Shown: one piece after another, positions 43,276-51,959 of the stretch
Layout: each line of letters opens with the position of its first letter
Numbering within the stretch: position 1 is the first letter of the stretch
Assembly (NCBI GenBank): GCA_031421635.1
Contig: JANOPA010000067.1
Location: forward strand, 4,520 to 68,519
Source of the DNA: JAPOKJ01 sp031421635
GTDB taxonomy: Bacteria > Pseudomonadota > Gammaproteobacteria > Burkholderiales > Burkholderiaceae_E
DNA length: 64,000 nucleotides
Direction: 5' to 3'
Position numbers and translations under genes: made by a program
The notes under the pieces: generated by a model
What the model saw: only the letters and a program-made list of their open reading frames with translations
Told to the model about the DNA's origin: nothing
Database searches by the model: none

Positions 43276-44405
43276 TCATTCCTGCAAACGTGACATTCTT
43301 GACTTCGAGTTCGGCGAAACAGACCTCCTTGAATCGCGCGAGCGTAGCAAGATTCGATATGCTAGATGGGCTAAGAGGAATCGCGGCCGTGGCCGTTATG
43401 ATTTATCACTATACTCAACACAACGGCCTTCATTGGCTTGGCGGTGCCTGGGTAGCGGTCGATCTCTTTTTTGTACTTTCGGGCTTTGTGATTGCATTGA
43501 GTTACGGCGATAAAATACTCAAGGGCATGTCATTTCGGGAGTTCATTTATGTGCGACTCATCCGTTTAGCCCCCATGTACTTTTTAGGCCTGATGCTCGG
43601 ATTACTTGCAATTCTTTTGCCGATTGCAAAAGGCGAAGCTCCGCAGATTCATTTCCATCAAGTCATGACGGCGCTAACCTTAGGCCTTGCCTGGCTACCG
43701 TACTTTAATGACGGACTCTGGCCATTTGGGAGCGGAAGCATTCCGGGAGCCACATTTCCGTTAAACGATCCTGGTTGGTCATTGTTTTTCGAGTTTTTTG
43801 TCAACCTGGGATTTTTCTACTTCGTCTATTTTTTTCGTAAAAGTTCAAGCCTGCTTTTTGTATTGCTTATAGGCACGGTATTTGTTTTTTGTACCTTCGG
43901 ACTCAGGCAAATTAATCCGGGTTGGGGAGCAAGTAACTTTTTCTTTGGTTTTCCGCGTGTCATTGCTGAGTTCTTTTTTGGCACGCTGATCTTTGCATTA
44001 GGCCTTCATCTAAAAAAGTATCCCAAACCGCTTGCGCTCATCGTCGTGCTGGTTGCCCTACTTTTTTTTTTCACGAGTAGTACCAGGGTGGCCTTGATCA
44101 ACACTTTTATCTTTCTTCCATTAACCGTTGTGTTGATGTCTACCGTCCCTGTTTCAGGAGTCGCGAAAGCGCTCTGTAAAACGTTCGGTGATCTTTCCTA
44201 TCCGCTATATGTCCTGCATTTCCCGATTTACCGACTTGTTTTTGGGCTAAGCGAGGTTAAGTCTCTTAGTCCAGTCGCGCAGACGTTGCTCATCGGAGGG
44301 TTTTGTGTGATTGTTTCTTTGCTGTTAATCAATGTTGATCTAAAGCTTAGGAAGTGGCTCATGGCCCAGCTTTTAACGCCTAAGCTAGCACCAGCACCCA
44401 TCTAG
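43272..44405 (+). CDS. Acyltransferase family 3 (OafA-like)
   Basis: 377 residues. FDMLDGLRGIAAVAVMIYHY is the family motif with the His of the active region; about ten membrane helices follow, e.g. WVAVDLFFVLSGFVIALSYG. No C-terminal SGNH domain. It adds an O-acyl group to the polysaccharide. ATG overlaps the stop of the preceding fusion gene. Confidence 0.93.
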   Translation: MIIPANVTFLTSSSAKQTSLNRASVARFDMLDGLRGIAAVAVMIYHYTQHNGLHWLGGAWVAVDLFFVLSGFVIALSYGDKILKGMSFREFIYVRLIRLAPMYFLGLMLGLLAILLPIAKGEAPQIHFHQVMTALTLGLAWLPYFNDGLWPFGSGSIPGATFPLNDPGWSLFFEFFVNLGFFYFVYFFRKSSSLLFVLLIGTVFVFCTFGLRQINPGWGASNFFFGFPRVIAEFFFGTLIFALGLHLKKYPKPLALIVVLVALLFFFTSSTRVALINTFIFLPLTVVLMSTVPVSGVAKALCKTFGDLSYPLYVLHFPIYRLVFGLSEVKSLSPVAQTLLIGGFCVIVSLLLINVDLKLRKWLMAQLLTPKLAPAPI

Positions 44406-44946
44406 CCACAGTGTATTGACCTGACCGACCTCAAGCGACGCGGATTAAGCTAGAGGTCATTTTCAACCACAGGCTTAGAGCCGATATTGAGGGGACAGGT
44501 CATGGAATCGCTATGAATACTCAGTGGGCTAAAAGCAGAACAGGCACCGGATGGAGAACCCTCGTCCACACTATGAGGCGGCCCGACGCGACCTCCACCC
44601 AAACATCGATCACCTTCCGCCGCTCCTGACACCCTGCATTGCTAAACCACTTCTCTCGCCTTAACCGCTGCGCAGTAATGGCTTCCTTCGCCGCGACGCT
44701 CTACTTCCTGACGCTCAATTTCTTGATTCATCCCGCGCCTCCACTTTTATTACATGGACTCAGTACTCTCAAGATCCGCGTGACAAATTAAGACGACTTG
44801 ACCGCACGCTTACCCGAGACGCGGTAATGGCAGCGCTGACGACCGCGCCAACGTCAAAAGGGGCCAATTAATTGACCCCGTTTTGCCCAGCGCTTCACCG
44901 TCGCTCGGACGGTTACATCCGACGCTACCCTTGTAAAATGGGCCTC
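44406..44946. other. 541-base non-coding gap next to broken galU
   Basis: No frame in either strand is convincing: small frames are out of phase with each other and have no ribosome site. The near-palindrome at 44856-44884 is the only clear structure. May hold transposon scar, but no inverted repeat ends were found. Confidence 0.35.
44856..44884 (-). terminator. Bidirectional terminator-like palindrome downstream of galU
   Basis: AAAAGGGG, C, CAATTAATTG, A, CCCCGTTTT: a ten-base self-complementary core inside a GGGG/CCCC stem, with T-runs on both strands (TTTTGA on the minus strand). Likely the terminator for galU on the minus strand and perhaps the opposite side. Confidence 0.6.
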
Positions 44947-45776
44947 CTAGAGACTGCCTTTGAGTCCGAAGTGGATATTGGCCGTCAGGAAGCCGCGTTT
45001 GCTTCCGCAATCAAACCTCTTCCCACCGAAGCGATACGCGTACAGCCCCGGGTGCTCAATTTGTGAGGCGAGCGCGTCGGTGAGTGGTATTTCACCACCG
45101 GCCCCGGGCGCTTGCGTCTCGAGCGTCTTTAGTACACTGGGATGCAAAATATAGCGACCCACGACTGCACTGGTGGAAGGTGCAAGATCTACCGAAGGTT
45201 TCTCGACAATGCCCCTCAATTGCATTAAGTGGCCTTCTTCGCTCACGGGATCGACCACCCCATATTTGCTGACGTCGACGCGCGGGACTTCTTCAACCGC
45301 AATGACCGATGCTTGAGTATCGTAGGCAGACTGAAGCATTTGACTCAGGACACCTTTGGGATAGCCATCAATCAGGTCGTCCGGAAGAAGTACCGCAAAT
45401 AGTTCTCGGGGCCGATCATCGGGGCTGCACACAGCACGGCGTGTCCCAGGCCAAGCGCCTGAGGTTGCCGCACGAATAATACTTTTACGTAAGAAGGGAT
45501 GATATTGCGAATCGCTTCCAGTGCCTCAATTTTACCCTTGGCCTCAAGCTCAGCCTCAAGCTCAGGGCTGCGATCAAAATAGTCCTCTACCGCACGTTTT
45601 GAGCGACCCGTCACAAAAATCAGCGTGTCACAGCCTGCCTCAACCGCCTCGTCTACCGCGTACTGAATGATCGGTCGATCGACGATGGGTAACATCTCTT
45701 TGGGAATCGTCTTGGTTGCCGGTAAAAACCTTGTGCCCAAACCGGCCACAGGGAAAACGGCTTTCTTTAGTTTCAT
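44947..45776 (-). pseudogene. galU: UTP-glucose-1-phosphate uridylyltransferase, frameshifted
   Basis: The N-terminal part from ATG 45776 (GGAAGG five bases before) reads MKLKKAVFPVAGLGTRFLPATK with the family nucleotide loop and KEMLPIVDRPIIQYAVDEA, then ends at 45372 after RYFFRTT. The C-terminal part, in another frame, resumes with FAVLLPDDLIDG, IAVEEVPRVDVSKYGVV, GRYILHPSVLKTLETQAPGAGGEIPLTDA and FDCGSKRGFLTANI. The shift lies at about 45400 and corresponds to one missing base before TTTGCGG. The protein also stops about 15 residues earlier than usual. GalU makes UDP-glucose, a polysaccharide precursor. Either it is inactive and another galU serves, or the sequence has an error. Confidence 0.88.
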
Positions 45777-45813
45777 CATCACCTTCCAATCGTGGCGTGT
45801 TGTTTAAATTATT

Positions 45814-46311
45814 TTAGAGACCTAAAGTTATGGTCACCGAGGGCATATCACCCTTCATGGTGATGACTTTTTTGGCCGATTCAGATCCTTTGCTTGAGAC
45901 CACCAAAAGTTCCGTCAAATACCCAGGGACCCTCGCAGAGAACGTTGCAACTCCGTTGACATCAGTAATCGAGTTGTCAATCTGATCCAAGGCGACAGGC
46001 TCTTCCAAGGGAGACCCATCTTCAAGGCTGACAGTCGTGAATGTATGGAGAGAGACAGGGACGCCGGCGGCTGGAGCACCCGCCGAATCCTTCACATTGA
46101 ATCCTAGTGCAAAGACCGAGGTGGTGCCCCACTTCATACTGACTGGAACGACCAGGGCCGCCATTGGCGTGTCCGCCGCTTTTGGCGCAGAAGCGACCGT
46201 ATCTACTTTGGCAACGCTCGCCGTCGAGCCTGAGCCTCCGCAACCGGCAAGCGCTAAAACACACATCAGGAGAGAAAAGTGTGATCGACAGATATTATGA
46301 TAATTTTTCAT
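45814..46311 (-). CDS. Predicted lipoprotein with Ig-like (Big_1-type) domain
   Basis: 165 residues. The signal ends in VLALAGCGG. The mature part, ALGFNVKDSAGAPAAGVPVSLHTFT to SITDVNGVATFSARVPG, has the bacterial Ig-like Big_1 pattern. It lies 21 bases downstream of the LruC-domain gene in the same direction, so they are likely co-transcribed. Function unknown. Confidence 0.8.
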   Translation of the reverse strand: MKNYHNICRSHFSLLMCVLALAGCGGSGSTASVAKVDTVASAPKAADTPMAALVVPVSMKWGTTSVFALGFNVKDSAGAPAAGVPVSLHTFTTVSLEDGSPLEEPVALDQIDNSITDVNGVATFSARVPGYLTELLVVSSKGSESAKKVITMKGDMPSVTITLGL

Positions 46312-46332
46312 GAGTAAAATTCCTGAATTTGA

Positions 46333-48063
46333 TTAGCGAACAACATATAGCCACGTGGGGTTTGAGGCATTGAGGTACCAATTGTTGAACAATGCCCCTG
46401 CACTCGTGGCCCAGTCCGCCATATTGGGATAAGCCAAGGTCAAATCGACCGTTTCATTGGGATAGCGCCACTCGACTGGAATATCCATGGCCCAGGGGCG
46501 TCCGTTCTGGTCAATATACGATTTACTCGAGGCCAGCACGCTCCGGTCGTCGGCTGTTCCAAACAAGGCGAGATCGGCAAGTTTGGTCGGAGGTCGGCCT
46601 GAAAGGTGCACCTCGTGACCGCGATTGGCCGTGCGGAAAATAAATGGGTTATAGGGCGCAATTAAGGCGTTGCCGTTCGTAGGTTGTGTGAAGTTCACCA
46701 CCAATTTAAAGCTTTTAAAAGGTACTCCAGGACATTCGGCCTGTGTGTTTCCAAACGGACACGCCGTGGACAGTCCGGGCAATTGAACTTGGGCAGAATT
46801 GAAAATCAAAAACGTTGCTAGGTCCTGGCCGGTTTCCGGGCTGATGCTCTTGGTTCCCGAGTCACTTATCAAGCTGGCACTGGCGACGTTTGAAATCGCC
46901 ACAGAAGGGAGCTGCACTCCAAAACCACTCTCAATCGCCGCTCCACGTGCATCCAGGCGATAGTCGACTTCGAGCCCGACGGTCTGTCGCGAAGAGTTCA
47001 AAATTTCCCGTGAACGATAGCGAATGACCATGTCGTTCATGTCGTAATCGCCTCGGGTTGGCCAAAGATCCTCGAAGGCTAGGGTTCCAAAGGTGTTACG
47101 GGATGGGTAGAAGCGGCTGAAGGCCCGAGTGGCATCATTTGGAAACTCATCCAGCGCGTCTTTTACGCCGTCGCCATCGCTGTCCGCGTCCGAGGCCGCC
47201 ACTAAAGGTTGAAGCGTATTGAGGTTCGCAATTGCACTGCGCTTATTGATATGAACTGCGAGGACCACGTCATTAAAATCGTGATCGCCACCTACCGAGC
47301 GGTTGATGTCTTCAAAGCCAATGACGAGACGTTGATAATTGTCGCTGGCCCCTGAGAGGTCTTTAAGCATGACGGTGTGAACATTCAAATTAGCTGAACT
47401 CGACGCTTCAGGATTAAGCTGACGCAAGGTGTAGAACACCCATTTTGGATCCGGGTTGTCCTTGACTCCAGCGATGCGAGCTCCGTTATAGAGACGACCG
47501 GTATTGGAAAAACCATTCGAAACAATCGTGAAACCGAGTGCTTCACCGGGCTGGAACTTACCAAGATAGACCGTGTTTTGCTTCGATCCTGCAGGGTCCA
47601 ACGGCGCGGGCATTGAAGCGTTAGCGAAAAGAATTTTCTCGGAAACGTCGCGCGGATACTGTGGTGGCTGGGCCGCATTGTATTTAAAGTATCCGACGCT
47701 ATTGCGGTAGCCCGCCCCTTCAGAAAGAAACGTGACCCAAACATCGGCTTCCTCTGCAAAGGTTACATTCGACTTATCGTCGGTATCTGGAAGTAGTCCT
47801 TGCGAATTCAATCGAATATCCCGACCCTCTGGCAAGGTATACGCAATTTTGGAAAGAAGATCGGTCGGTAAGGCTGGAATTCCCGCGGGCAGGGTCCGCG
47901 CGAACTCTGCAATGGTGGGCGCGCCTGTGCTCAGATCATAAGCATGGGTTGCTAATGGAGTTCCGAAGTAGGACCATTCGACAGTAGACTTGAAAAATGT
48001 GTATCCCGACAGCGCGACAGTGGAGGCAGCGAGTGCGCCAACCCATAAAGTTCTGATAGACAT
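46333..48063 (-). CDS. LruC-domain protein with DUF4114-like region
   Basis: 576 residues. A signal-anchor or signal peptide lies at the start. Midway is a DUF4114-like motif (GFEDINRSVGGDHDFNDVVLAV), an acidic Ca-like DSDGDGVKDALDEFPNDAT motif, and LruC motifs at 335-360 (LAFEDLWPTRGDYDMNDMVIRYR). The rest is beta-rich and acid. Known LruC and DUF4842 proteins are secreted or outer-surface proteins of Leptospira and others with no established activity. It precedes the Big_1-type lipoprotein. Confidence 0.85.
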   Translation of the reverse strand: MSIRTLWVGALAASTVALSGYTFFKSTVEWSYFGTPLATHAYDLSTGAPTIAEFARTLPAGIPALPTDLLSKIAYTLPEGRDIRLNSQGLLPDTDDKSNVTFAEEADVWVTFLSEGAGYRNSVGYFKYNAAQPPQYPRDVSEKILFANASMPAPLDPAGSKQNTVYLGKFQPGEALGFTIVSNGFSNTGRLYNGARIAGVKDNPDPKWVFYTLRQLNPEASSSANLNVHTVMLKDLSGASDNYQRLVIGFEDINRSVGGDHDFNDVVLAVHINKRSAIANLNTLQPLVAASDADSDGDGVKDALDEFPNDATRAFSRFYPSRNTFGTLAFEDLWPTRGDYDMNDMVIRYRSREILNSSRQTVGLEVDYRLDARGAAIESGFGVQLPSVAISNVASASLISDSGTKSISPETGQDLATFLIFNSAQVQLPGLSTACPFGNTQAECPGVPFKSFKLVVNFTQPTNGNALIAPYNPFIFRTANRGHEVHLSGRPPTKLADLALFGTADDRSVLASSKSYIDQNGRPWAMDIPVEWRYPNETVDLTLAYPNMADWATSAGALFNNWYLNASNPTWLYVVR

Positions 48064-48103
48064 AGTAATTTGATCCCGAAGTAATGAACAGTTTCATTTG
48101 ACT

Positions 48104-51100
48104 TCAATGGACCGGAGACAGTGTTACCAAATTGTTAACCTCGTCTGTCGATGTGTGAACTACTTCATGCAATGCCTTACGCAGGCGAATTGTATTAACG
48201 CCGTTGCTTTGCAGATAATCAACCTGATCGCAAGCAGCATCAATAATTCTCAGTCCAAATCCACCCTCGGGCAGATCAGTGTAGTCAATACGGGCGGGCG
48301 TTGTGGGCGGTATGTAAGAATTGCCAAGAAAAACAAAGTCAATTTGCAGAAAATCCGTCGGTCTCGATGACAGTAACTCGATCGGTGCGCCTTCAAGGCC
48401 CCCGGTGGTGTGACGAACGATATTGGTAAATACTTCAACGCTCGCGAGAACAATCATCGCTACCTGCGCCGGACTTAAGCCTGCATCCATAGCCTCGGCC
48501 GCAACGAAGGTTCTTACCCGAGCAATTTCACTCAACGCCATGCTGAGTTCTTCACGATGAAACCTCGAAAGCAGAGGTACCCGCGTAGCTAAAATCATGG
48601 TAAGATCATCGGTAAAAACAGTCCCTGTGCCGAACAATTTCTTACGCAATTGATGAATGATTGCCGCGGGTGTGCCATGTTTTCCGAGGAGGCTCGTCAG
48701 GCCCTCCCTTAGTCCGAAGAGGCCAAGCCGATTGCCGTTCGAAAGCAAGGCATCTGACACACCGTCCGAATGAATGAAGATTGAATCCCAGGGCAACATG
48801 GTGGTCGTGTGTTGCTCAAAGTCTACCTCATTCATGACCCCCAGGGGCGGATGTTCATTTTGCAAGACGGTGAGGGTTCCGTCGCTTCGACACAAAGTCG
48901 GCTCCTCGTGCCCGCAACCAATCCAGGTCACCGTATTTTCCGAGGTGTTAATGCGGATGTAACTAATCGTCACAAAGGCGTCCAGTGCTTGCAAATGAGG
49001 TGTAATTTCTCGATGCAGAGAGGCGAGCACGTCTGTCGGCTGGGGCAGCTCTCTCGAATGCAATACATCGGTTACCAGTTCAAGCATCGAACGACTCAAT
49101 TGCATTTTGACGGCCGCGCCCATCAATGCGGCATTCACGCCTTTCCCCATGACATCACCGGCTACGATATCAATCGTGTGGGAATCTGGATTCAGAACAT
49201 CAAAAAAATCTCCGTCGACACCTTGTGAGGCCTGATTGAAGGAGCTAAGCCATAAACCTGTCAGACGTTTCTGGTTGGTGTTGACCAACAGCGAACGTTG
49301 GATTTGCGATCCCACCTTGAGTTCGATCTCATGTGCTTTATTGAGTTGGTCCGTCAACTCCCAAGACTTTGCCAGTAATGCTGCGTGCTCACTCTGGGCA
49401 TTTTTACGTTCTGAAATGTCAGAATGCGTGCCCACAAGACGCAGCGGCTGGCCGGAGCTCGCTTTCCGTTGTACGACTGCACCCCGGCTATGAATCCACT
49501 TCCAGGTGCCATTGGCACACCACATGCGACACTCAACGGAAAAGCTCAGTGACTTTCCGACCAGATGGGTAATCAAGGCCGCATTCACAGGCTCCACGTC
49601 GTCTGGATGAATCAAAGCCATCCATGATTTTTGATTACCTTCAATAGCCCCGTCAATGTATCCGAGCATGGCGAGACCATTGGATGAGTAGGTAATGGTT
49701 CCGAGCAAAACATCAAAATCCCAAACGCCATCTCCGGCCGCGGCCAGAGCATGTTTCAGACGTCTTTCTGATTTCTTAAGGGTCTGCTCAGACCGGTAGC
49801 GCTCTGAAATATCGCGGGCGCTTAGCGTGTAAAAGACTTCATCCTGATCGATCAGTTTTGAGATTGTGAACTCGACTGGAAAGGTTGAGCCGTCTTGACG
49901 CGAGGCAATAATTTCTAGGCGACCCGCGCTCTCGCCGTGGCTACCTTGTTCGAAATAGTTAAAGAGATCGTTTCTTCTCTCTGCTCTTACTGCTGCAGGA
50001 AGTACTAAACGCCCGATCGGGGTGTTTTTATTGCGAACAACCTCCGAGCCAAACATTTTCTCGGCGGCAAGGTTGTATTCGACAATCAAGCCCTTCGAAT
50101 TGACAGTCACGACGGCTTCCTGCGATGCTTGCAGAATCGCGTATTTCCGTTTTTCCGAACTCGCGGCCAGGGAAAAAGCGCGCTGCGACTCAACGTGATG
50201 ACGCTCGGTGCGCCGAACTCCGTTTGAAAGGACCATTAAACCCGCAACGGCGATTCCGCACAGCGCGAGCGCACTTAGCACCACACCAATTAATCCGTCA
50301 GGTGTGTTCGCGTAGATTTCGCGCTTCGAACGTTCCACAATAAAAACGACCGGCCAATTTTTCGATGCGCGATAAATGCCAATTGCATCGGGAGAGGCAA
50401 AGCCTTGATTTGCAAGTACCCCTTGATCAATGATTGTCGCAAGCTTCCACCAACTCAGCATCGGTTTGATGCGTGACCCTGGCGCAATCTTCGCCGAGCG
50501 ATTCGAGGCGAGAAACTCACCTTTGTCACTGACCATCGCAATGTTAAAATGCTCTGCACGGCTAATGGCCTCGAATTCATTGGCGACGAATTCTAAGTTG
50601 ATCAATGCGATGAGAAAGTAGGACTGAGAGCCGTCCAATTGGACGCGTTTGATCATGGGCAAGAGCGCCGAACGGGATTGGGTCGCTTGCTGGGTGAGCG
50701 AGGTCAAATGCCGTCCGAACAACAGAGGTCCAAGGCGCAAAGACCCAATAAAACCCTCATGACTGCCGAAGTCTTTCCATTGAATAACCCCTCCTCGATC
50801 CTGCTCGAAGGAACTGGCCACAACTTGTCCGTCTTCGGCGACCAATGATATGCTGCGAAGATAGCCTTCGGGGTGATTGGCCTCGCTTTCGAACAGGGCT
50901 TTAAGTTGCTCCTCCCCTCGATTGTCAACCTGTGAAAGCCTAGAGGCCAAGGACAAAGTGATCGACTCTGCCTGCGACAACATTGACGAATTCTTCTCGT
51001 TAACAAGTTGCGCGTAGAGTCCAGCCTTGGACTCCACGCCCTCTTCGTAGTGGCTGGCTTGATACCAAACGAACCCTAAAGTCGCGACAATCACGAAAGC

Positions 51101-51199
51101 AATAATTGTGGCGCCAAACACAAACATGCGAGACGAAGGATTCTTTAGAGTCAGGATCTCGTCTTGTCTATCGCTCCGCTTCTCGTAACTATCCTTCAA
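48104..51199 (-). CDS. Cache-PAS-PAS-SpoIIE phosphatase with HATPase
   Basis: 1031 residues. Membrane helix FGATIIAFVIVATLGFVWY at 29-47, an extracytoplasmic sensor of about 250 residues (dCache-like), a second helix at about 305, two PAS domains (AILQASQEAVVTVNSKGLIVEYN; AAGDGVWDFDVLLGTITYSSNGLAML), then SpoIIE phosphatase (GVDGDFFDVL, IDIVAGDVMGKGVNAALMGAAVKMQLSRSMLEL) and an RsbW-like HATPase (ASVEVFTNIVRHTTG, GGFGLRIIDAACD). The C-terminal 500 residues are highly similar to the protein at 34459, which lacks the Cache part. It is paired with the STAS gene 118 bases upstream. Confidence 0.93.
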   Translation of the reverse strand: MKDSYEKRSDRQDEILTLKNPSSRMFVFGATIIAFVIVATLGFVWYQASHYEEGVESKAGLYAQLVNEKNSSMLSQAESITLSLASRLSQVDNRGEEQLKALFESEANHPEGYLRSISLVAEDGQVVASSFEQDRGGVIQWKDFGSHEGFIGSLRLGPLLFGRHLTSLTQQATQSRSALLPMIKRVQLDGSQSYFLIALINLEFVANEFEAISRAEHFNIAMVSDKGEFLASNRSAKIAPGSRIKPMLSWWKLATIIDQGVLANQGFASPDAIGIYRASKNWPVVFIVERSKREIYANTPDGLIGVVLSALALCGIAVAGLMVLSNGVRRTERHHVESQRAFSLAASSEKRKYAILQASQEAVVTVNSKGLIVEYNLAAEKMFGSEVVRNKNTPIGRLVLPAAVRAERRNDLFNYFEQGSHGESAGRLEIIASRQDGSTFPVEFTISKLIDQDEVFYTLSARDISERYRSEQTLKKSERRLKHALAAAGDGVWDFDVLLGTITYSSNGLAMLGYIDGAIEGNQKSWMALIHPDDVEPVNAALITHLVGKSLSFSVECRMWCANGTWKWIHSRGAVVQRKASSGQPLRLVGTHSDISERKNAQSEHAALLAKSWELTDQLNKAHEIELKVGSQIQRSLLVNTNQKRLTGLWLSSFNQASQGVDGDFFDVLNPDSHTIDIVAGDVMGKGVNAALMGAAVKMQLSRSMLELVTDVLHSRELPQPTDVLASLHREITPHLQALDAFVTISYIRINTSENTVTWIGCGHEEPTLCRSDGTLTVLQNEHPPLGVMNEVDFEQHTTTMLPWDSIFIHSDGVSDALLSNGNRLGLFGLREGLTSLLGKHGTPAAIIHQLRKKLFGTGTVFTDDLTMILATRVPLLSRFHREELSMALSEIARVRTFVAAEAMDAGLSPAQVAMIVLASVEVFTNIVRHTTGGLEGAPIELLSSRPTDFLQIDFVFLGNSYIPPTTPARIDYTDLPEGGFGLRIIDAACDQVDYLQSNGVNTIRLRKALHEVVHTSTDEVNNLVTLSPVH

Positions 51200-51316
51200 A
51201 TTGATTCGCGCTCCCTTGAACGACGTCCGCAGGTAATTTTAAAACTTTGTTTTGAAAAAGTTGCTATTCACCGTTGTGGTTCAAAGCAGCAAACGCCAGG
51301 TGTTACTCCGTTATCC

Positions 51317-51703
51317 TCACTTTTGAGTGCCTCCGACAGTACTGTGTGCTTTTAGATGAAGGGCCTTCCGACATGCCTCCACCGCATCATTTCGAGTGCC
51401 GTATATTTGAAACACTCGATGCATGCGAGTTAACTCAAATAAAGCCCGAACCGAAGCTCCCATTGAGGCCAAACGCAGAGCGCCGTGTCGCCCTTTTAAA
51501 ACGCGTTGACAAGCAATAAGGGCACCAAGGCCCGAGCTATCCACAAATTGCACCCCGGTCATGTCGAAAACAACGTGCGCAAACTTTTCAATGACAGGTT
51601 GCACCGCGGTTCGAAATACTGCGATGTTGCTGGCGTCCAAATTGCTCACGTCGAGTTCAATAACGACCAGCTCAGCGCTTTCAAATGACGATTTAATTTC
51701 CAA
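51317..51703 (-). CDS. STAS-domain anti-sigma factor antagonist (TTG start)
   Basis: 128 residues. Motif VVFDMTGVQFVDSSGLGALIACQRVL matches the paralogue at 36692 nearly residue for residue. No ATG lies at the homologous place: the frame above runs to 51982 but the paralogue's start (MEIRSKIEG) aligns with a TTG at 51703 (LEIKSSFES) that has GGGAG six bases before it, so TTG is the likely start. It pairs with the large SpoIIE protein. Confidence 0.88.
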   Translation of the reverse strand: MEIKSSFESAELVVIELDVSNLDASNIAVFRTAVQPVIEKFAHVVFDMTGVQFVDSSGLGALIACQRVLKGRHGALRLASMGASVRALFELTRMHRVFQIYGTRNDAVEACRKALHLKAHSTVGGTQK

Positions 51704-51959
51704 GTACGACTCCCAATTCCGCGCGCTCTGACAGTACGTTAGCATCTTAAAAGGGTAGTTTGGTGATGACCATCCGATGAACGGCACGATGAAGGGAAAA
51801 ATGGGAATATTCACACATTCCCTCCCCACATTGGAGCTTGGCCAGGCTAGAAGTGTGATCAAATTCAAACAATATCGTAGTTGATGTCCTGGACGCACTG
51901 GTGTAAAAGTGCTTGCCAGCCTAAGCTCCTTGTCCGATCTGGCGCGCGCCACGAAAGAC
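51704..51959. other. Intergenic, nothing recognised
   Basis: About 256 bases between the STAS gene and the monooxygenase gene. A coding frame runs through in the STAS frame but has no homology. No promoter found. Confidence 0.3.

Noticed and set aside
44872..45066. Plus-strand 64-codon frame in the gap by galU
   Set aside because: Lies partly over galU and the palindrome; no start signal.
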